DNA of 64,000 bases. It comes from Flavobacteriaceae bacterium PRS1 (GTDB taxonomy: Bacteria > Bacteroidota > Bacteroidia > Flavobacteriales > Flavobacteriaceae). Positions 9,041 to 19,333 of the stretch are shown here, in pieces. Position 1 is the stretch's first letter, and every line of letters begins with the position of its first letter. Below the pieces are notes generated by a model, which was given only the letters and a program-made list of their open reading frames with translations, had not been told where the DNA came from and ran no database searches. A program made the position numbers and the translations under genes. The stretch spans positions 62,001 to 126,000 of the forward strand of contig RDRZ01000001.1 of NCBI GenBank assembly GCA_003709165.1, read 5' to 3'.

Positions 9041-10222
9041 ATGAAAAACAAAGAAGTTGTAATTGTTTCAGCAATAAGAACACCTATTGGTAGTTTTTTG
9101 GGCGCATTATCTACTATTCCAGCGCCCAAATTAGGTGCTATTGCTATAAAAGGTGCTTTAAAAAAAATCAATCTTAATCCAGATATGGTTGATGAAGTTT
9201 TAATGGGAAATGTTGTTCAGGCAGGAACAGGACAAGCTCCTGCTCGACAAGCAGCGATTTATGCAAGAATACCAGATTCGGTTCCTTGTACTACAATAAA
9301 TAAGGTTTGTGCCTCTGGAATGAAAGCTGTAATGCAAGCTGCACAAAGTATTGCTTTAGGCGATGCCGAAATTATTGTTGCTGGTGGCATGGAAAATATG
9401 AGTTTAATTCCTCATTATTTTTATGCGCGTTCTGCAACAAAATTCGGTTCTGCTGCTTTAATTGATGGTATGCAAAGAGATGGCTTGGTTGACGTATATG
9501 ATGGAAATGCAATGGGAGTTTGTGCCGATTTATGTGCTGCTGAATATAATTTTTCAAGAGAAGATCAAGATGCTTATGCCATACAATCTTATAAGCGTTC
9601 TGCTGCTGCCTGGAAATCAGGAAAATTTGATAATGAAGTCGTTTCTGTTGAAGTACCTCAACGTCGTGGAGAACCTGTTTTGGTAAATAGAGATGAGGAA
9701 TATACCAATGTAAAATTAGAAAAAATCCCTTCTTTAAGACCAGCATTTTCTAAAGATGGAACCGCAACTGCTGCAAATTCTTCTACTATAAATGATGGAG
9801 CTGCAGCTTTAGTATTAATGAGTAAAGAAAAAGCTGAAGAATTAGGAATTAAACTTTTAGCAACAATTAAAAGTTATGCTGATGCTGCACAAGAACCCAA
9901 ATGGTTTACTACTGCTCCTGCAAAAGCATTGCCAAAAGCATTAGCAAAAGCCAACATCTCAATAAATGATGTTGATTATTTTGAATTTAATGAAGCCTTT
10001 GCTGTTGTTGGATTGGCGAACATGAAACTTCTTGGTTTAAACGATAGCAATGTAAATATTAATGGTGGAGCCGTTTCATTAGGACATCCTTTGGGTTGTT
10101 CGGGAGCAAGAATTATTGTAACATTGATAAACGTTTTAGAACAGAACAATGCTAAAATTGGTGCAGCAGCTATTTGTAATGGTGGTGGTGGTGCGTCTGC
10201 AATTGTTTTAGAACGCAACTAA
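9041..10222 (+). CDS. Acetyl-CoA C-acyltransferase (thiolase)
   Basis: A 393-residue thiolase, the usual family length. The acyl-accepting cysteine lies in NKVCASGMKA (about residue 89). The C-terminal active-site motifs are GGAVSLGHPLGCSGAR (catalytic His) and CNGGGGASA (second catalytic Cys). The enzyme either condenses two acetyl-CoA to acetoacetyl-CoA (AtoB/Thl type) or cleaves 3-ketoacyl-CoA (FadA type). The RTPIG and SRxxQD-like (FSREDQDAYAI) signatures are general to both. No beta-oxidation or mevalonate genes are adjacent, so the direction is open. An NlpC/P60 gene follows 10 bases downstream, probably in the same transcript. Confidence 0.92.
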   Translation: MKNKEVVIVSAIRTPIGSFLGALSTIPAPKLGAIAIKGALKKINLNPDMVDEVLMGNVVQAGTGQAPARQAAIYARIPDSVPCTTINKVCASGMKAVMQAAQSIALGDAEIIVAGGMENMSLIPHYFYARSATKFGSAALIDGMQRDGLVDVYDGNAMGVCADLCAAEYNFSREDQDAYAIQSYKRSAAAWKSGKFDNEVVSVEVPQRRGEPVLVNRDEEYTNVKLEKIPSLRPAFSKDGTATAANSSTINDGAAALVLMSKEKAEELGIKLLATIKSYADAAQEPKWFTTAPAKALPKALAKANISINDVDYFEFNEAFAVVGLANMKLLGLNDSNVNINGGAVSLGHPLGCSGARIIVTLINVLEQNNAKIGAAAICNGGGGASAIVLERN

Positions 10223-10232
10223 CTTCTGGTAA

Positions 10233-10982
10233 ATGCTATACGGAATCTGCAATTTAAGCATCGTCCCATTAAGAAATGAATCTTCAAATACAAGTGAATT
10301 ACTTTCACAAGTATTATATGGTGAAATTTTTAAAGTTTTAGAACAGCAAAAAAAGTGGAGTAAAATTCGATTGGTATTTGATAATTATGAAGGTTGGATA
10401 GATAATAAGCAATACAAAGTAATTTCTGAAGAACAGTATAATTCCATTAATAGTTCAGAAAAAAAATATGCAACCGATTTAGTTGAATTTGTACAAGATG
10501 AAAATGAACAAATATACCCAATTACTCTAGGTTCTTCTCTAAACGGTTTATCGTTCTTAAATCATTCTTACGATGGACATTTTACAAACGGAATAAGTAA
10601 AAAAGACAATCTTATTAAAACTGCTTTTTTATATTTAAATGTACCATCACTTAATGGAGGAAATACTCCTTTTGGGATTGATTGTGCTGGATTTACCCAA
10701 ATGGTTTATAAGCTTAATGGTTATAAACTTTTACGAGAAGTAACTCAACAAGCAGTACAAGGTGAAGTGTTAAGTTTTATTGAAGAAAGTGAGCCCGGAG
10801 ATTTAGCTTTTTTTGATAATACTGAAGGGGAAATTATTCATGTTGGAATTATCATGAAAGACAATTATATAATTCATTCGTACGGGAAAGTAAAAATTGA
10901 TCGTTTAGACCATTCGGGAATTTACAATGTTGAAACTAATACACATACACACAAATTAAGAGTTATAAAAAAGATTATTTAA
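10233..10982 (+). CDS. C40 family peptidase (NlpC/P60) with N-terminal SH3 domains
   Basis: Residues about 1-70 form a bacterial SH3-like domain (LLSQVLYGEIFKVLE...GWIDNKQY). A second, poorer SH3-like stretch follows. The C-terminal NlpC/P60 domain has catalytic Cys in PFGIDCAGFTQ (about residue 151) and His in GEIIHVGIIM (about 203). Family members cut D-Glu-diaminoacyl bonds of peptidoglycan peptides. The start is fixed by a TAA directly before the ATG, and no signal peptide is visible. The protein is therefore either cytoplasmic, for muropeptide recycling, or exported by another route. It sits 10 bases after the thiolase gene. Confidence 0.88.
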   Translation: MLYGICNLSIVPLRNESSNTSELLSQVLYGEIFKVLEQQKKWSKIRLVFDNYEGWIDNKQYKVISEEQYNSINSSEKKYATDLVEFVQDENEQIYPITLGSSLNGLSFLNHSYDGHFTNGISKKDNLIKTAFLYLNVPSLNGGNTPFGIDCAGFTQMVYKLNGYKLLREVTQQAVQGEVLSFIEESEPGDLAFFDNTEGEIIHVGIIMKDNYIIHSYGKVKIDRLDHSGIYNVETNTHTHKLRVIKKII

Positions 10983-11006
10983 AAAGCCACCTATAAAGTT
11001 GCTTTT
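10982..11006. terminator. Weak hairpin between convergent genes
   Basis: AAAAGCCAC and GTTGCTTTT form a short stem with one mismatch. It begins at the stop codon of the rightward peptidase gene and lies 20 bases past the leftward TPR gene, so it may serve both directions. Confidence 0.4.
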
Positions 11007-11025
11007 CAAAATTTATTATTTATTT

Positions 11026-12303
11026 TTAGTTCTGGTTTTCTAATTCTTCAACTCTTGCTTTCATTGCTTTAAAATTTGGTATATCATCTATAGCGCTATA
11101 TATATTCCTTAAAGTTTTAACTGCACTCAAATTATCAGGTTCTACATCTAATATTGATGTTAAATATGGTATAGCATCTTTAAATAGTTGCTGTCTGTTT
11201 TCTTTTAATTCATCATACCTTTTATCGTCTGCTGCCGAACTTCCTAACCCATTCATTTCGTCAATAATGTCCTGTTCCTGCTCTAATATTAGAGCAGCCA
11301 TATTCATTTTTGCCTTAGCATATGTTGGATCAAGTTCAATAGCTTTGATATAATATTTTTTTGCAGTTTCAACATCCTTTTGATCTGCTGATACTACTCC
11401 CAAATTAAACAGTAGTTCGACATTATTAGGATTAATATTTAATGCTTCTTCAACAAGCTCTTTATATTTGTCTATATCTCCAACTTTGTATCTGATATTA
11501 GCTTCTGAAACTAATAGATTAAAATCATTTGGACTTAACGCTTTTGCCGCTTCAATAGCTTCAATTGCTTTGTCATTTTCTCCTAATTCAATATATATAA
11601 GAGCTACATTTTTTGCTATTTCTCCAGCTTTAGATTTAGTTTTAACATTTCTGGATTTTTCATGTGTTCCTGCTTTTACAGAAATATCTCTTATTACTTG
11701 ATTAGGAAAAAATGTTTCTTCTCCAGATTCAATTTCAGTAGCCATAAACTCTTGTGTAATCCCCGTATATCCAATCTCCATTAACTCTTTATATGATTTT
11801 AAAGCGGTTTCATAATTCTTACCTAATACAGCAACTGAAGCCGAGTTAAACAAATACAATGTATCGTTAGTAGATATCCTAAATGCTCTATCAAAATTAG
11901 TTGCAGATATTTTATATTGCTTTTGCTCTAAAGCATCACTTGCTTTTTGAATAAAAGTATTACTCATACTTACTTTCAAAACGTCAATTTGTGCAGTATA
12001 TACTTTTTTGCCAGATTTAGTTTCAATATCTTTTACTGTTTTAAAGCTATTTAAAGCCTCAGTAATATCTGCATCGTTTCCTGAGCCATTAGCATAGAGT
12101 GCTTTACCTTTTAAAAAATAGAATTTAGCTTTTGTTTTATCGTCCATTGCAGATAAAAGAGATTCTGCGCTTTTTATTGCTGATTTAGCATCAGCATAGT
12201 TGCTGCTTTTAATAGCTTTCTCTACAACTTTTAGCTCTTTTTTCTGCGGAAAAGCAAATATGCTTAACATTAAAGCTAATCCTAATACAAGTTGTTTTTT
12301 CAT
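11026..12303 (-). CDS. Secreted tetratricopeptide-repeat protein
   Basis: A 425-residue protein with a signal peptide (MKKQLVLGLALMLSIFAFPQ). It carries several TPR units. The clearest are around IYIELGENDKAIEAIEAAKALSPND and the following NPNNVELLFNLGVVSADQKDVETAKKY / ELDPTYAKAKMNMAALILE pair. Such periplasmic TPR proteins act as scaffolds; the partner here is unknown. The gene follows gyrA after only 17 bases and is probably cotranscribed with it, an arrangement I recall in other Flavobacteriaceae. No catalytic domain or sorting signal is seen. Confidence 0.85.
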   Translation of the reverse strand: MKKQLVLGLALMLSIFAFPQKKELKVVEKAIKSSNYADAKSAIKSAESLLSAMDDKTKAKFYFLKGKALYANGSGNDADITEALNSFKTVKDIETKSGKKVYTAQIDVLKVSMSNTFIQKASDALEQKQYKISATNFDRAFRISTNDTLYLFNSASVAVLGKNYETALKSYKELMEIGYTGITQEFMATEIESGEETFFPNQVIRDISVKAGTHEKSRNVKTKSKAGEIAKNVALIYIELGENDKAIEAIEAAKALSPNDFNLLVSEANIRYKVGDIDKYKELVEEALNINPNNVELLFNLGVVSADQKDVETAKKYYIKAIELDPTYAKAKMNMAALILEQEQDIIDEMNGLGSSAADDKRYDELKENRQQLFKDAIPYLTSILDVEPDNLSAVKTLRNIYSAIDDIPNFKAMKARVEELENQN

Positions 12304-12320
12304 TTTAGTACGTTTAAATA

Positions 12321-14852
12321 TTAATTATTATTTTCTGTTTGATTGTTATCAAGAGTTGTGTCATCGTTTTCATTTGTATCTAAATCAACACCTTCTTCAT
12401 GTTCCACGTCATCTTCATCATGCATTACTTTAGCAACTGCCGCAATAGAATCGTTGTTCTTTAAATTAATCAATTTTACACCTTGTGTTGCTCTGCCCAT
12501 AACTCGTAAATCTTGTACAGCCATCCGAATAGCAATGCCAGATCTTTTAATAATCATGAGGTCATCATTGTCTGTAACATTTTTTATGGACACTAAACTC
12601 CCTGTTTTTTCTGTAATTGAAATGGTTTTCACTCCTTTTCCGCCACGATTAGTAATTCTATATGCATCTAAACTTGAACGTTTTCCAAATCCATTTTCTG
12701 AAACTACCAAAATGTCGCTTTCCATATCATTTACAGCTATCATTCCAATTACCTCATCTTTATCGTGTTGTAATCTAATTCCACGAACACCTGAAGCATT
12801 TCTACCCATTGGTCTTGTTTTAGCTTCTTCAAAACGAATTGCTTTACCTGATTTTAATGCTAACATAACCTGGCTTTCTCCGGTTGTTAATATAGCTTCT
12901 AACAACTCATCACCTTCTCTAATAGTGATTGCATTAATACCATTAATTCTAGGTCTGGAATATTGTTCTAAAGAGGTCTTTTTAACTTGACCTTTTTTAG
13001 TCGCCATAATAACATAATGACTGTTAATATAGTCTTCATCTTTAAGGTCTTGTGTACAAATAAACGCTTTTACCTTATCGTCTTGTTCAATATTAATTAA
13101 GTTTTGAATTGCTCTGCCTTTAGAGGTTTTGCTACCTTCCGGAATTTCGTAAACTCGCATCCAAAAACATTTTCCTTTTTGAGTAAAGAACAGCATATAT
13201 TGATGATTAGTTCCTACGAATAAATGTTCTAGAAAATCTTCATTTCGTGTTGTTGATGCTTTTTGTCCAACGCCTCCTCTATGTTGTGTTTTATATTCGG
13301 TTAAAGAAGTTCTTTTAATATATCCTGCATGAGAAATGGTAATGACTACTTTCTCGTTAGGAATCATGTCTTCAATAGATAAATCGCCTCCTGCATATTC
13401 TATAACCGAACGACGCTCATCACCATATTTATCTTTTACTTGAGCAAGTTCTTCTTTAATGATATCCATACGACGGTCTTTTTTATCGAGAATATCTTTT
13501 AGATCTTCTATGGTTACTAACAACGTATCATATTCAGTACGAAGTTTCTCTTGCTCTAAACCTGTTAACTGACGTAAGCGCATTTCTACTATCGCTTTGG
13601 CTTGAATGTCGCTTAATTTAAACCTGTCTATTAATTTTTGTTTTGCTTCATCTGTATTTTCTGAAGCACGAATTAATTTAATTACTTCATCAATATTATC
13701 GGAAGCAATAATTAATCCTTCTAAAATATGAGCTCTTTCTTCGGCTTTACGCAATTCGTATTTCGTTCTTCGAGAAACAACGTCATGGCGATGCTCTACA
13801 AAATGATGAATCATATCCTTAAGATTCAACATTTGAGGTCGTCCTTTTACCAAAGCAATGTTATTAACACTGAATGAGGATTGTAATGCTGTGTATTTAT
13901 AGAGTTTATTAAGAACTATATTCGGAATAGCATCACGTTTTAACACATAAACAATACGCATTCCGTTTCTATCGGATTCGTCACGAATAGTAGAAATTCC
14001 TTCTAATTTTTTAGCATTAATGATGTCGGCAGTTTTTTTAATCATATCTGCCTTGTTCACTTGGTAAGGAATTTCTGTTACTATTATACATTCACGTCCT
14101 TGTACTTCTTCAATTATTGCCTTGCCTCGCATGACAATACGTCCACGACCCGTTTTAAAAGCCTCACGCACACCATCATACCCATAAATAATTCCTCCTG
14201 TAGGAAAATCGGGAGCTTTTATATGAGTAATTAATTCATCTATTTCGATGTCATTATTATCTATATATGCCAATATTCCATCTACAACTTCCGATAGATT
14301 ATGTGGTGGCATATTGGTTGCCATACCTACTGCAATTCCAGAAGCACCATTAACTAAAAGTCCTGGAATACGTGTTGGTAAAACTGTTGGTTCTTGTAAT
14401 GTATCATCAAAGTTAAGTTTATGATCTACAGTTTCTTTGTCAATATCTGCCAACATGTCTTCAGATATTTTACGCATACGTGCTTCAGTATAACGCATTG
14501 CCGCAGGGCTATCACCATCAATAGATCCAAAATTTCCTTGCCCATCCACCAACATATATCGTAAACTCCATTCTTGAGCCATACGTACCATAGCATCATA
14601 TACCGAAGTATCGCCATGTGGATGATACTTTCCTAAAACTTCTCCAACAATTCTTGCTGACTTTTTATGCGCTGTATTGGCTCTAATACCTAATTCATGC
14701 ATACCAAATAACACTCGTCTGTGCACAGGTTTTAATCCGTCTCTTACATCTGGAAGTGCACGTGACACAATGACTGACATTGAATAATCAATGTAAGCCG
14801 ATTTCATTTCATCTTCAATATTAATTGGAATGAGTTTTTCTCCTTCTGCCAT
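12321..14852 (-). CDS. gyrA: DNA gyrase subunit A
   Basis: The 843-residue breakage-reunion subunit of DNA gyrase. The N-terminal winged-helix/tower region begins [22 protein letters not shown]. The catalytic tyrosine lies in [10 protein letters not shown] (about residue 121), and the quinolone-determining region just before it is normal. The C-terminal beta-pinwheel repeats ([27 protein letters not shown] and similar) begin with a GyrA box, QHRGGVGQ here against QRRGGKG in E. coli. The protein ends in an acidic Asp/Glu/Asn tail. The start [14 protein letters not shown] fits the family. A TPR gene follows in the same direction. No quinolone-resistance substitution is claimed. Confidence 0.97.
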   Translation of the reverse strand: MAEGEKLIPINIEDEMKSAYIDYSMSVIVSRALPDVRDGLKPVHRRVLFGMHELGIRANTAHKKSARIVGEVLGKYHPHGDTSVYDAMVRMAQEWSLRYMLVDGQGNFGSIDGDSPAAMRYTEARMRKISEDMLADIDKETVDHKLNFDDTLQEPTVLPTRIPGLLVNGASGIAVGMATNMPPHNLSEVVDGILAYIDNNDIEIDELITHIKAPDFPTGGIIYGYDGVREAFKTGRGRIVMRGKAIIEEVQGRECIIVTEIPYQVNKADMIKKTADIINAKKLEGISTIRDESDRNGMRIVYVLKRDAIPNIVLNKLYKYTALQSSFSVNNIALVKGRPQMLNLKDMIHHFVEHRHDVVSRRTKYELRKAEERAHILEGLIIASDNIDEVIKLIRASENTDEAKQKLIDRFKLSDIQAKAIVEMRLRQLTGLEQEKLRTEYDTLLVTIEDLKDILDKKDRRMDIIKEELAQVKDKYGDERRSVIEYAGGDLSIEDMIPNEKVVITISHAGYIKRTSLTEYKTQHRGGVGQKASTTRNEDFLEHLFVGTNHQYMLFFTQKGKCFWMRVYEIPEGSKTSKGRAIQNLINIEQDDKVKAFICTQDLKDEDYINSHYVIMATKKGQVKKTSLEQYSRPRINGINAITIREGDELLEAILTTGESQVMLALKSGKAIRFEEAKTRPMGRNASGVRGIRLQHDKDEVIGMIAVNDMESDILVVSENGFGKRSSLDAYRITNRGGKGVKTISITEKTGSLVSIKNVTDNDDLMIIKRSGIAIRMAVQDLRVMGRATQGVKLINLKNNDSIAAVAKVMHDEDDVEHEEGVDLDTNENDDTTLDNNQTENNN

Positions 14853-15111
14853 ATAAAATTTAATTAGTTTTTAGTAGGTTTTCAAATCGAGCTAATATAA
14901 GAATTTTGTTAGTCTGCAAGCTATTTTATTCGCCATTTTTTAAGACTTTTTATCAACAATATTTAATAGGTTTTCCGTTAATAAATATGCTGTTAAAAAT
15001 TTTGATTTTCCAACCTTTTTATTGTCATTTACGACATAATAATAATTAAGGTATAATTTTTGCTTTTATTTAGTTGTTTTTATTATTTTTAATGCAGAAA
15101 TAAAGAAATTT

Positions 15112-17664
15112 ATGGATGATAATTTTTCACCAAGGGTAAAAGATGTAATTGCATATAGCAAAGAAGAAGCATTGCGTTTAGGTCATGATTTTATTGGTAC
15201 TGAACACTTAATGCTTGGGCTTTTACGTGATGGTAACGGAAAAGCAATTGATATTTTAGGCGCTCTGGATATTGACCTGAACCATTTAAGGCGAAAAGTA
15301 GAAATTTTAAGTCCTGCAAATCCTAATACTACAATTTCTTCTAATCAAAAAAAGAACTTACACTTAACAAGACAAGCAGAACGTGCTTTAAAAACCACCT
15401 TTTTGGAAGCTAAACTGTTTCAAAGTACCTCCATAAATACCGCACATTTATTATTATGTGTGTTAAGAAATGAAAATGATCCCACTACAAAGCTTTTAAA
15501 TAAGCTTAAAGTAGATTACGACAACGTAAAAGAACAGTTTAAATTTATGATTTCAAACGATGATACTGCTTTTATTGAACCAACAAAAGCAGAATCATTT
15601 TCCGATGAGGAAACTTCTTCTGGAGAAAGTTCAAAAGAAAACATATTTAGCCAATCTATCGCTAAAGGAACAAAGAAATCTAAAACTCCTGTTTTAGATA
15701 ATTTTGGACGTGACCTCACAACTATGGCTGAAGAAGGAAAACTCGATCCTGTGATTGGGCGTGAAAAAGAAATACAACGTGTTTCACAAATTTTAAGCCG
15801 AAGAAAGAAAAATAACCCACTTTTAATTGGTGAGCCTGGTGTTGGTAAATCTGCTATTGCTGAAGGCTTGGCAATTAGAATTATTGAACGAAAAGTTTCA
15901 AGAATACTCTTTAACAAGCGTGTGGTAACCCTAGATTTAGCTAGCCTTGTAGCAGGAACAAAATATCGAGGGCAGTTTGAAGAACGCATGAAGGCTGTTA
16001 TGAATGAGCTTGAAAAAAATGATGATATAATTCTTTTTATTGACGAAATCCATACCATAGTTGGAGCTGGTGGTGCCACAGGAAGTTTAGACGCTTCCAA
16101 TATGCTAAAACCTGCATTAGCTCGTGGTGAAATTCAATGTATTGGAGCTACAACTCTTGACGAATACCGACAATATATTGAAAAAGATGGTGCTTTAGAA
16201 CGTCGTTTTCAAAAAATTATAATTGAACCAACCAGCGTTGACGAAACCATAGAAATTTTAAATAATATAAAAGACAAATACGAAGAGCATCATAATGTCG
16301 AGTACACAGATGCAGCTATTATTGCTTGTGTGAAACTGACAAATCGTTATATGACAGAACGTTTTTTACCAGATAAAGCCATTGATGCTTTAGATGAAGC
16401 CGGATCGCGAGTTCATATAACAAATATGGATGTTCCGGAACAAATTATTGAGATTGAAAACGAATTGGAATTGGTTAAACAAACTAAAAATTCGGTTGTT
16501 AAAAAGCAAAAATATGAAGAAGCAGCTAAACTTCGTGATAATGAAAAACGATTAGAAAAAATTCTTGCCGAAGCACAGGCAAAATGGGAAGAAGACTCCA
16601 AACAACATCGCGAAATTGTAACAGAAGACAATGTTGCAGACGTCGTGTCTATGATGACTGGAATTCCTGTAAATCGTATTGCACAAACCGAAATTAATAA
16701 ACTTGCGTTACTTCCTGAATTAATAAAAAGTAAAGTAATTGGACAAGACCTCGCTGTAAATAAAGTAGTTAAGGCAATACAGCGTAATCGCGCCGGACTC
16801 AAAGACCCTGACAAACCTATTGGCTCGTTTATATTTTTAGGTCAAACTGGAGTTGGAAAAACGCAGTTGGCTAAAATTTTAGCCAGTGAATTGTTTGATA
16901 GCGAAGATGCTCTTATTAGAGTAGATATGAGTGAGTACATGGAAAAATTTGCTATTTCTCGTTTAATTGGAGCACCACCTGGATATGTTGGTTACGAAGA
17001 AGGCGGACAGCTTACCGAAAAAGTAAGACGCAAACCTTATTCAGTTGTACTTCTTGACGAAATTGAAAAAGCGCATCCCGATGTGTTTAATATGTTATTG
17101 CAAATTTTGGACGATGGTTTTATTACAGATAGTCTTGGTAGAAAGATAGACTTTAGCAATACTATAATCATTATGACCTCTAATATTGGTACGCGACAGC
17201 TCAAAGATTTTGGCACAGGTGTTGGTTTTGGAACTTCAGCAAAAAAATCTCAAGAAGGTTCCAATGCAAAAAGTGTTATAGAAAACGCATTAAAAAAAGC
17301 TTTTGCTCCAGAATTTTTGAACAGAATCGATGATGTTGTCATGTTTAACCTTCTTGAGAAAGAAGATATCGATAAAATTATTGATATTGAATTAGAAAAA
17401 CTTTTAGATAGAATTAATGAATTGGGTTATACCTTAAAATTAAGTAAAAAGGCAAAAGCATTTATTGCCGAAAAAGGATTTGACAAACAATACGGTGCCA
17501 GACCTTTAAAAAGAGCTATTCAAAAGTATGTTGAAGATGTATTAGCTGAAGAGATTATTAAATCTCATGTTCAAGAAGGTGATGTGATTACAATAGATTT
17601 AGAAAAGGATACCGGTGAACTTTCAATTAAGATTAAACATCAGGAGAAACCTACTAAAACATAA
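15112..17664 (+). CDS. clpC: ATP-dependent Clp protease ATP-binding subunit ClpC
   Basis: An 850-residue AAA+ unfoldase. A Clp-N double repeat covers about 1-145. AAA1 has Walker A GEPGVGKSAIAEG (about 241), then a middle domain with a UVR-like stretch (EEAAKLRDNEKRLEK). AAA2 has Walker A GQTGVGKTQLAK (about 578) and the pore/sensor region IGAPPGYVGYEEGG. A VGFG loop before the C-terminal domain is where ClpP docks in this family. It unfolds proteins for ClpP, with adaptor control known for ClpC in Firmicutes. It stands alone, is divergent from gyrA, and ends before a hairpin at 17684. A TATAATTTTTG stretch 60 bases upstream is close to but not a full -7 box. Confidence 0.96.
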   Translation: MDDNFSPRVKDVIAYSKEEALRLGHDFIGTEHLMLGLLRDGNGKAIDILGALDIDLNHLRRKVEILSPANPNTTISSNQKKNLHLTRQAERALKTTFLEAKLFQSTSINTAHLLLCVLRNENDPTTKLLNKLKVDYDNVKEQFKFMISNDDTAFIEPTKAESFSDEETSSGESSKENIFSQSIAKGTKKSKTPVLDNFGRDLTTMAEEGKLDPVIGREKEIQRVSQILSRRKKNNPLLIGEPGVGKSAIAEGLAIRIIERKVSRILFNKRVVTLDLASLVAGTKYRGQFEERMKAVMNELEKNDDIILFIDEIHTIVGAGGATGSLDASNMLKPALARGEIQCIGATTLDEYRQYIEKDGALERRFQKIIIEPTSVDETIEILNNIKDKYEEHHNVEYTDAAIIACVKLTNRYMTERFLPDKAIDALDEAGSRVHITNMDVPEQIIEIENELELVKQTKNSVVKKQKYEEAAKLRDNEKRLEKILAEAQAKWEEDSKQHREIVTEDNVADVVSMMTGIPVNRIAQTEINKLALLPELIKSKVIGQDLAVNKVVKAIQRNRAGLKDPDKPIGSFIFLGQTGVGKTQLAKILASELFDSEDALIRVDMSEYMEKFAISRLIGAPPGYVGYEEGGQLTEKVRRKPYSVVLLDEIEKAHPDVFNMLLQILDDGFITDSLGRKIDFSNTIIIMTSNIGTRQLKDFGTGVGFGTSAKKSQEGSNAKSVIENALKKAFAPEFLNRIDDVVMFNLLEKEDIDKIIDIELEKLLDRINELGYTLKLSKKAKAFIAEKGFDKQYGARPLKRAIQKYVEDVLAEEIIKSHVQEGDVITIDLEKDTGELSIKIKHQEKPTKT

Positions 17665-17683
17665 ATTTTAATTTCTTCCATAC

Positions 17684-17723
17684 AATCCTACTTTCTTGCT
17701 TCTAATATGATAGTAGGATTTTT
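17684..17723 (+). terminator. Terminator after clpC
   Basis: AATCCTAC and GTAGGATT pair across a 21-base loop and are followed by a T-rich tract (TTTTTATTT). It lies 20 bases after the clpC stop. Confidence 0.6.
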
Positions 17724-17809
17724 ATTTACAATAAAAAGATATTTCTTACATAATTCTTACAAAATCAAGTGTTTTATCGATATAATGCTATATTTTTTCG
17801 TTGTAATGC

Positions 17810-17839
17810 TTGTTTATTGAATTAAATTTTATATGTTTA
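17810..17839 (+). promoter_or_regulatory. Promoter of the FG-GAP cargo gene
   Basis: TTG (17810-17812), 19 bases, then TATGTTTA (17832-17839), one base from TAnnTTTG. The ATG at 17865 would be about 18 bases after the transcription start. Confidence 0.5.
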
Positions 17840-17864
17840 CCTTGAAACTTAACCTATTTCGATT

Positions 17865-19255
17865 ATGAAAAAACTTATACTCACTTTAGTATTGAGCTTG
17901 TTATTATCAAATTTAATTTGTCATGCACAATTATTTAGCTCAAAGAAAATTATAAATTCTTCTACAGGCAATCTGCCTAGTGTTATTGATTCTGGGTATA
18001 TAGATAATGATGCCAATATAGATATTATAATAGGTACTACTGGTGGCAACACTATAGAGTGGTATAAAAATAATGGCAACGGTACGTTTACATTGCAAAC
18101 ATTAATCACTTCAAATTTACAAGGTGTACTTGGATTGACACTAGCTGATCTTGACAATGACTTAGATATTGATGTTATTGCTACAGCATATTTTGGTGCT
18201 AAACTTGTTTGGTTTGAAAATGATGGTAATGGTAATTTTGGATCAGAACAATTAATTGCATCCGAAATTGGTGAAGCTGGCTCGGTTAAAGTTGGGTTAA
18301 TAGATAGTAATAATACAAAAGATATAGTAGTAGCAAGTGGAACTTCAGGACAAGTAATATGGTTTTCTAATGATGGCTCTGGAAACTTTAGCGGTGCACA
18401 ATTAATAGGCTCTGATGGGTCAGGACCTAGAAGCATTGATTTAGCAGATTTTAATGGTGATGGCGATATAGATGTTGTTGTAGGTTTTATAACTACTCGA
18501 AATGTAGAACTTTATGAAAACCAATTGTCACAAAACGGAACGGTATCTTTTTTAAGAGACAGTAATGGATCCATTTCTTCAGGTAGTTCATTTATAAACG
18601 AGGTGTCGTTTGGTGACGTAGATAACGATAATCAATTAGATATTATAAAAGTAGACAAAAACGGTCCACTTCTTGGTATAAAAAAGAAGCTGATGGTACT
18701 TTTAGTGAAAGCACATTAAGCACAACATATAGCAAACCCTCTACTGCTATAGTAGCCGATTTTGATGATGATACGACAAACGATATTGTAGTTGGCTACT
18801 CAAGTACTGGTATGGATGCAATAACTTGGTATGACCAATCTGTCCCTGGTGAATTTAATCCCGAAGTACTTATTGATAATTCTCAAGATAATATCAATCA
18901 GATTACAATAAATGATTTTGATGGTGATGGAGACTTAGATATCGCCAGTATTTCTCAAGGGCAAAATGCTCTAAATTGGTTTGAAAATCTAACATATTCG
19001 GCGGCTTTAAGTAACACAGAATTTGAAAAAAGAAACATAGTTATTTATCCTAATCCAACAACTAATAAGTTATTCTTTAAAGGTAATTTTAATGAAACCC
19101 TTACAGTAACTGTTTATGATATATTAGGAAAAATGGTAATAAACAGTACTGTTAATTTAAGCAATAATGAATTAGATGTATCACGCTTAAACAAAGGTGT
19201 TTACATCATCAGTTTTAAAGACTTTAATTCTACTTTTAAATTTATTAAAGAATAA
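17865..19255 (+). pseudogene. Secreted FG-GAP/VCBS repeat protein with T9SS sorting domain, split by a frameshift
   Basis: The intact protein would have about 462 residues. A signal peptide (MKKLILTLVLSLLLSNLICHAQ) leads into FG-GAP/VCBS beta-propeller repeats with Ca-binding DxDxDxD-like loops (DLDNDLDIDV, DFNGDGDIDV, DVDNDNQLDI). A T9SS type A sorting domain (VIYPNPTTNKLFFKG... to FKFIKE) ends it. The first frame breaks off with a stop at 18719 after a frame change near 18665. Restoring one T after GGT there gives NGSTSWYKKEADGTF and continues without stops through 18812 to 19255. So a one-base deletion, or a sequencing error, splits the gene. As it stands, the exported part lacks the sorting domain and would not be secreted by T9SS. 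Confidence 0.88.
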
Positions 19256-19280
19256 CACTAATAATTTTTTATCTAAATTA

Positions 19281-19313
19281 GAAAAGCAGCCATTAATTTA
19301 ATGGCTGCTTTTC
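19281..19313. terminator. Bidirectional terminator between two T9SS cargo genes
   Basis: Perfect 15-base arms (19281-19295 and 19299-19313) around a 3-base loop, with T-rich ends on both strands. It lies between the convergent genes ending at 19255 and 19334. Confidence 0.8.
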
Positions 19314-19333
19314 ATTTTAATAATGCTAATTAA

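Noticed and set aside
9372-9746. Antisense frame of 124 codons inside the thiolase gene
   Set aside because: It is a shadow of a strongly conserved coding sequence. The His/Gln/Leu-rich translation is typical of the wrong strand.
12343-12990. 215-codon frame opposite the 3' part of gyrA
   Set aside because: Shadow of the gyrA C-terminal domain; Ser/Pro/Leu-rich with no recognisable domain.
15516-16814. Long Ser/Ile-rich antisense frames within clpC
   Set aside because: They mirror the conserved AAA+ coding frame; no start context or homology.
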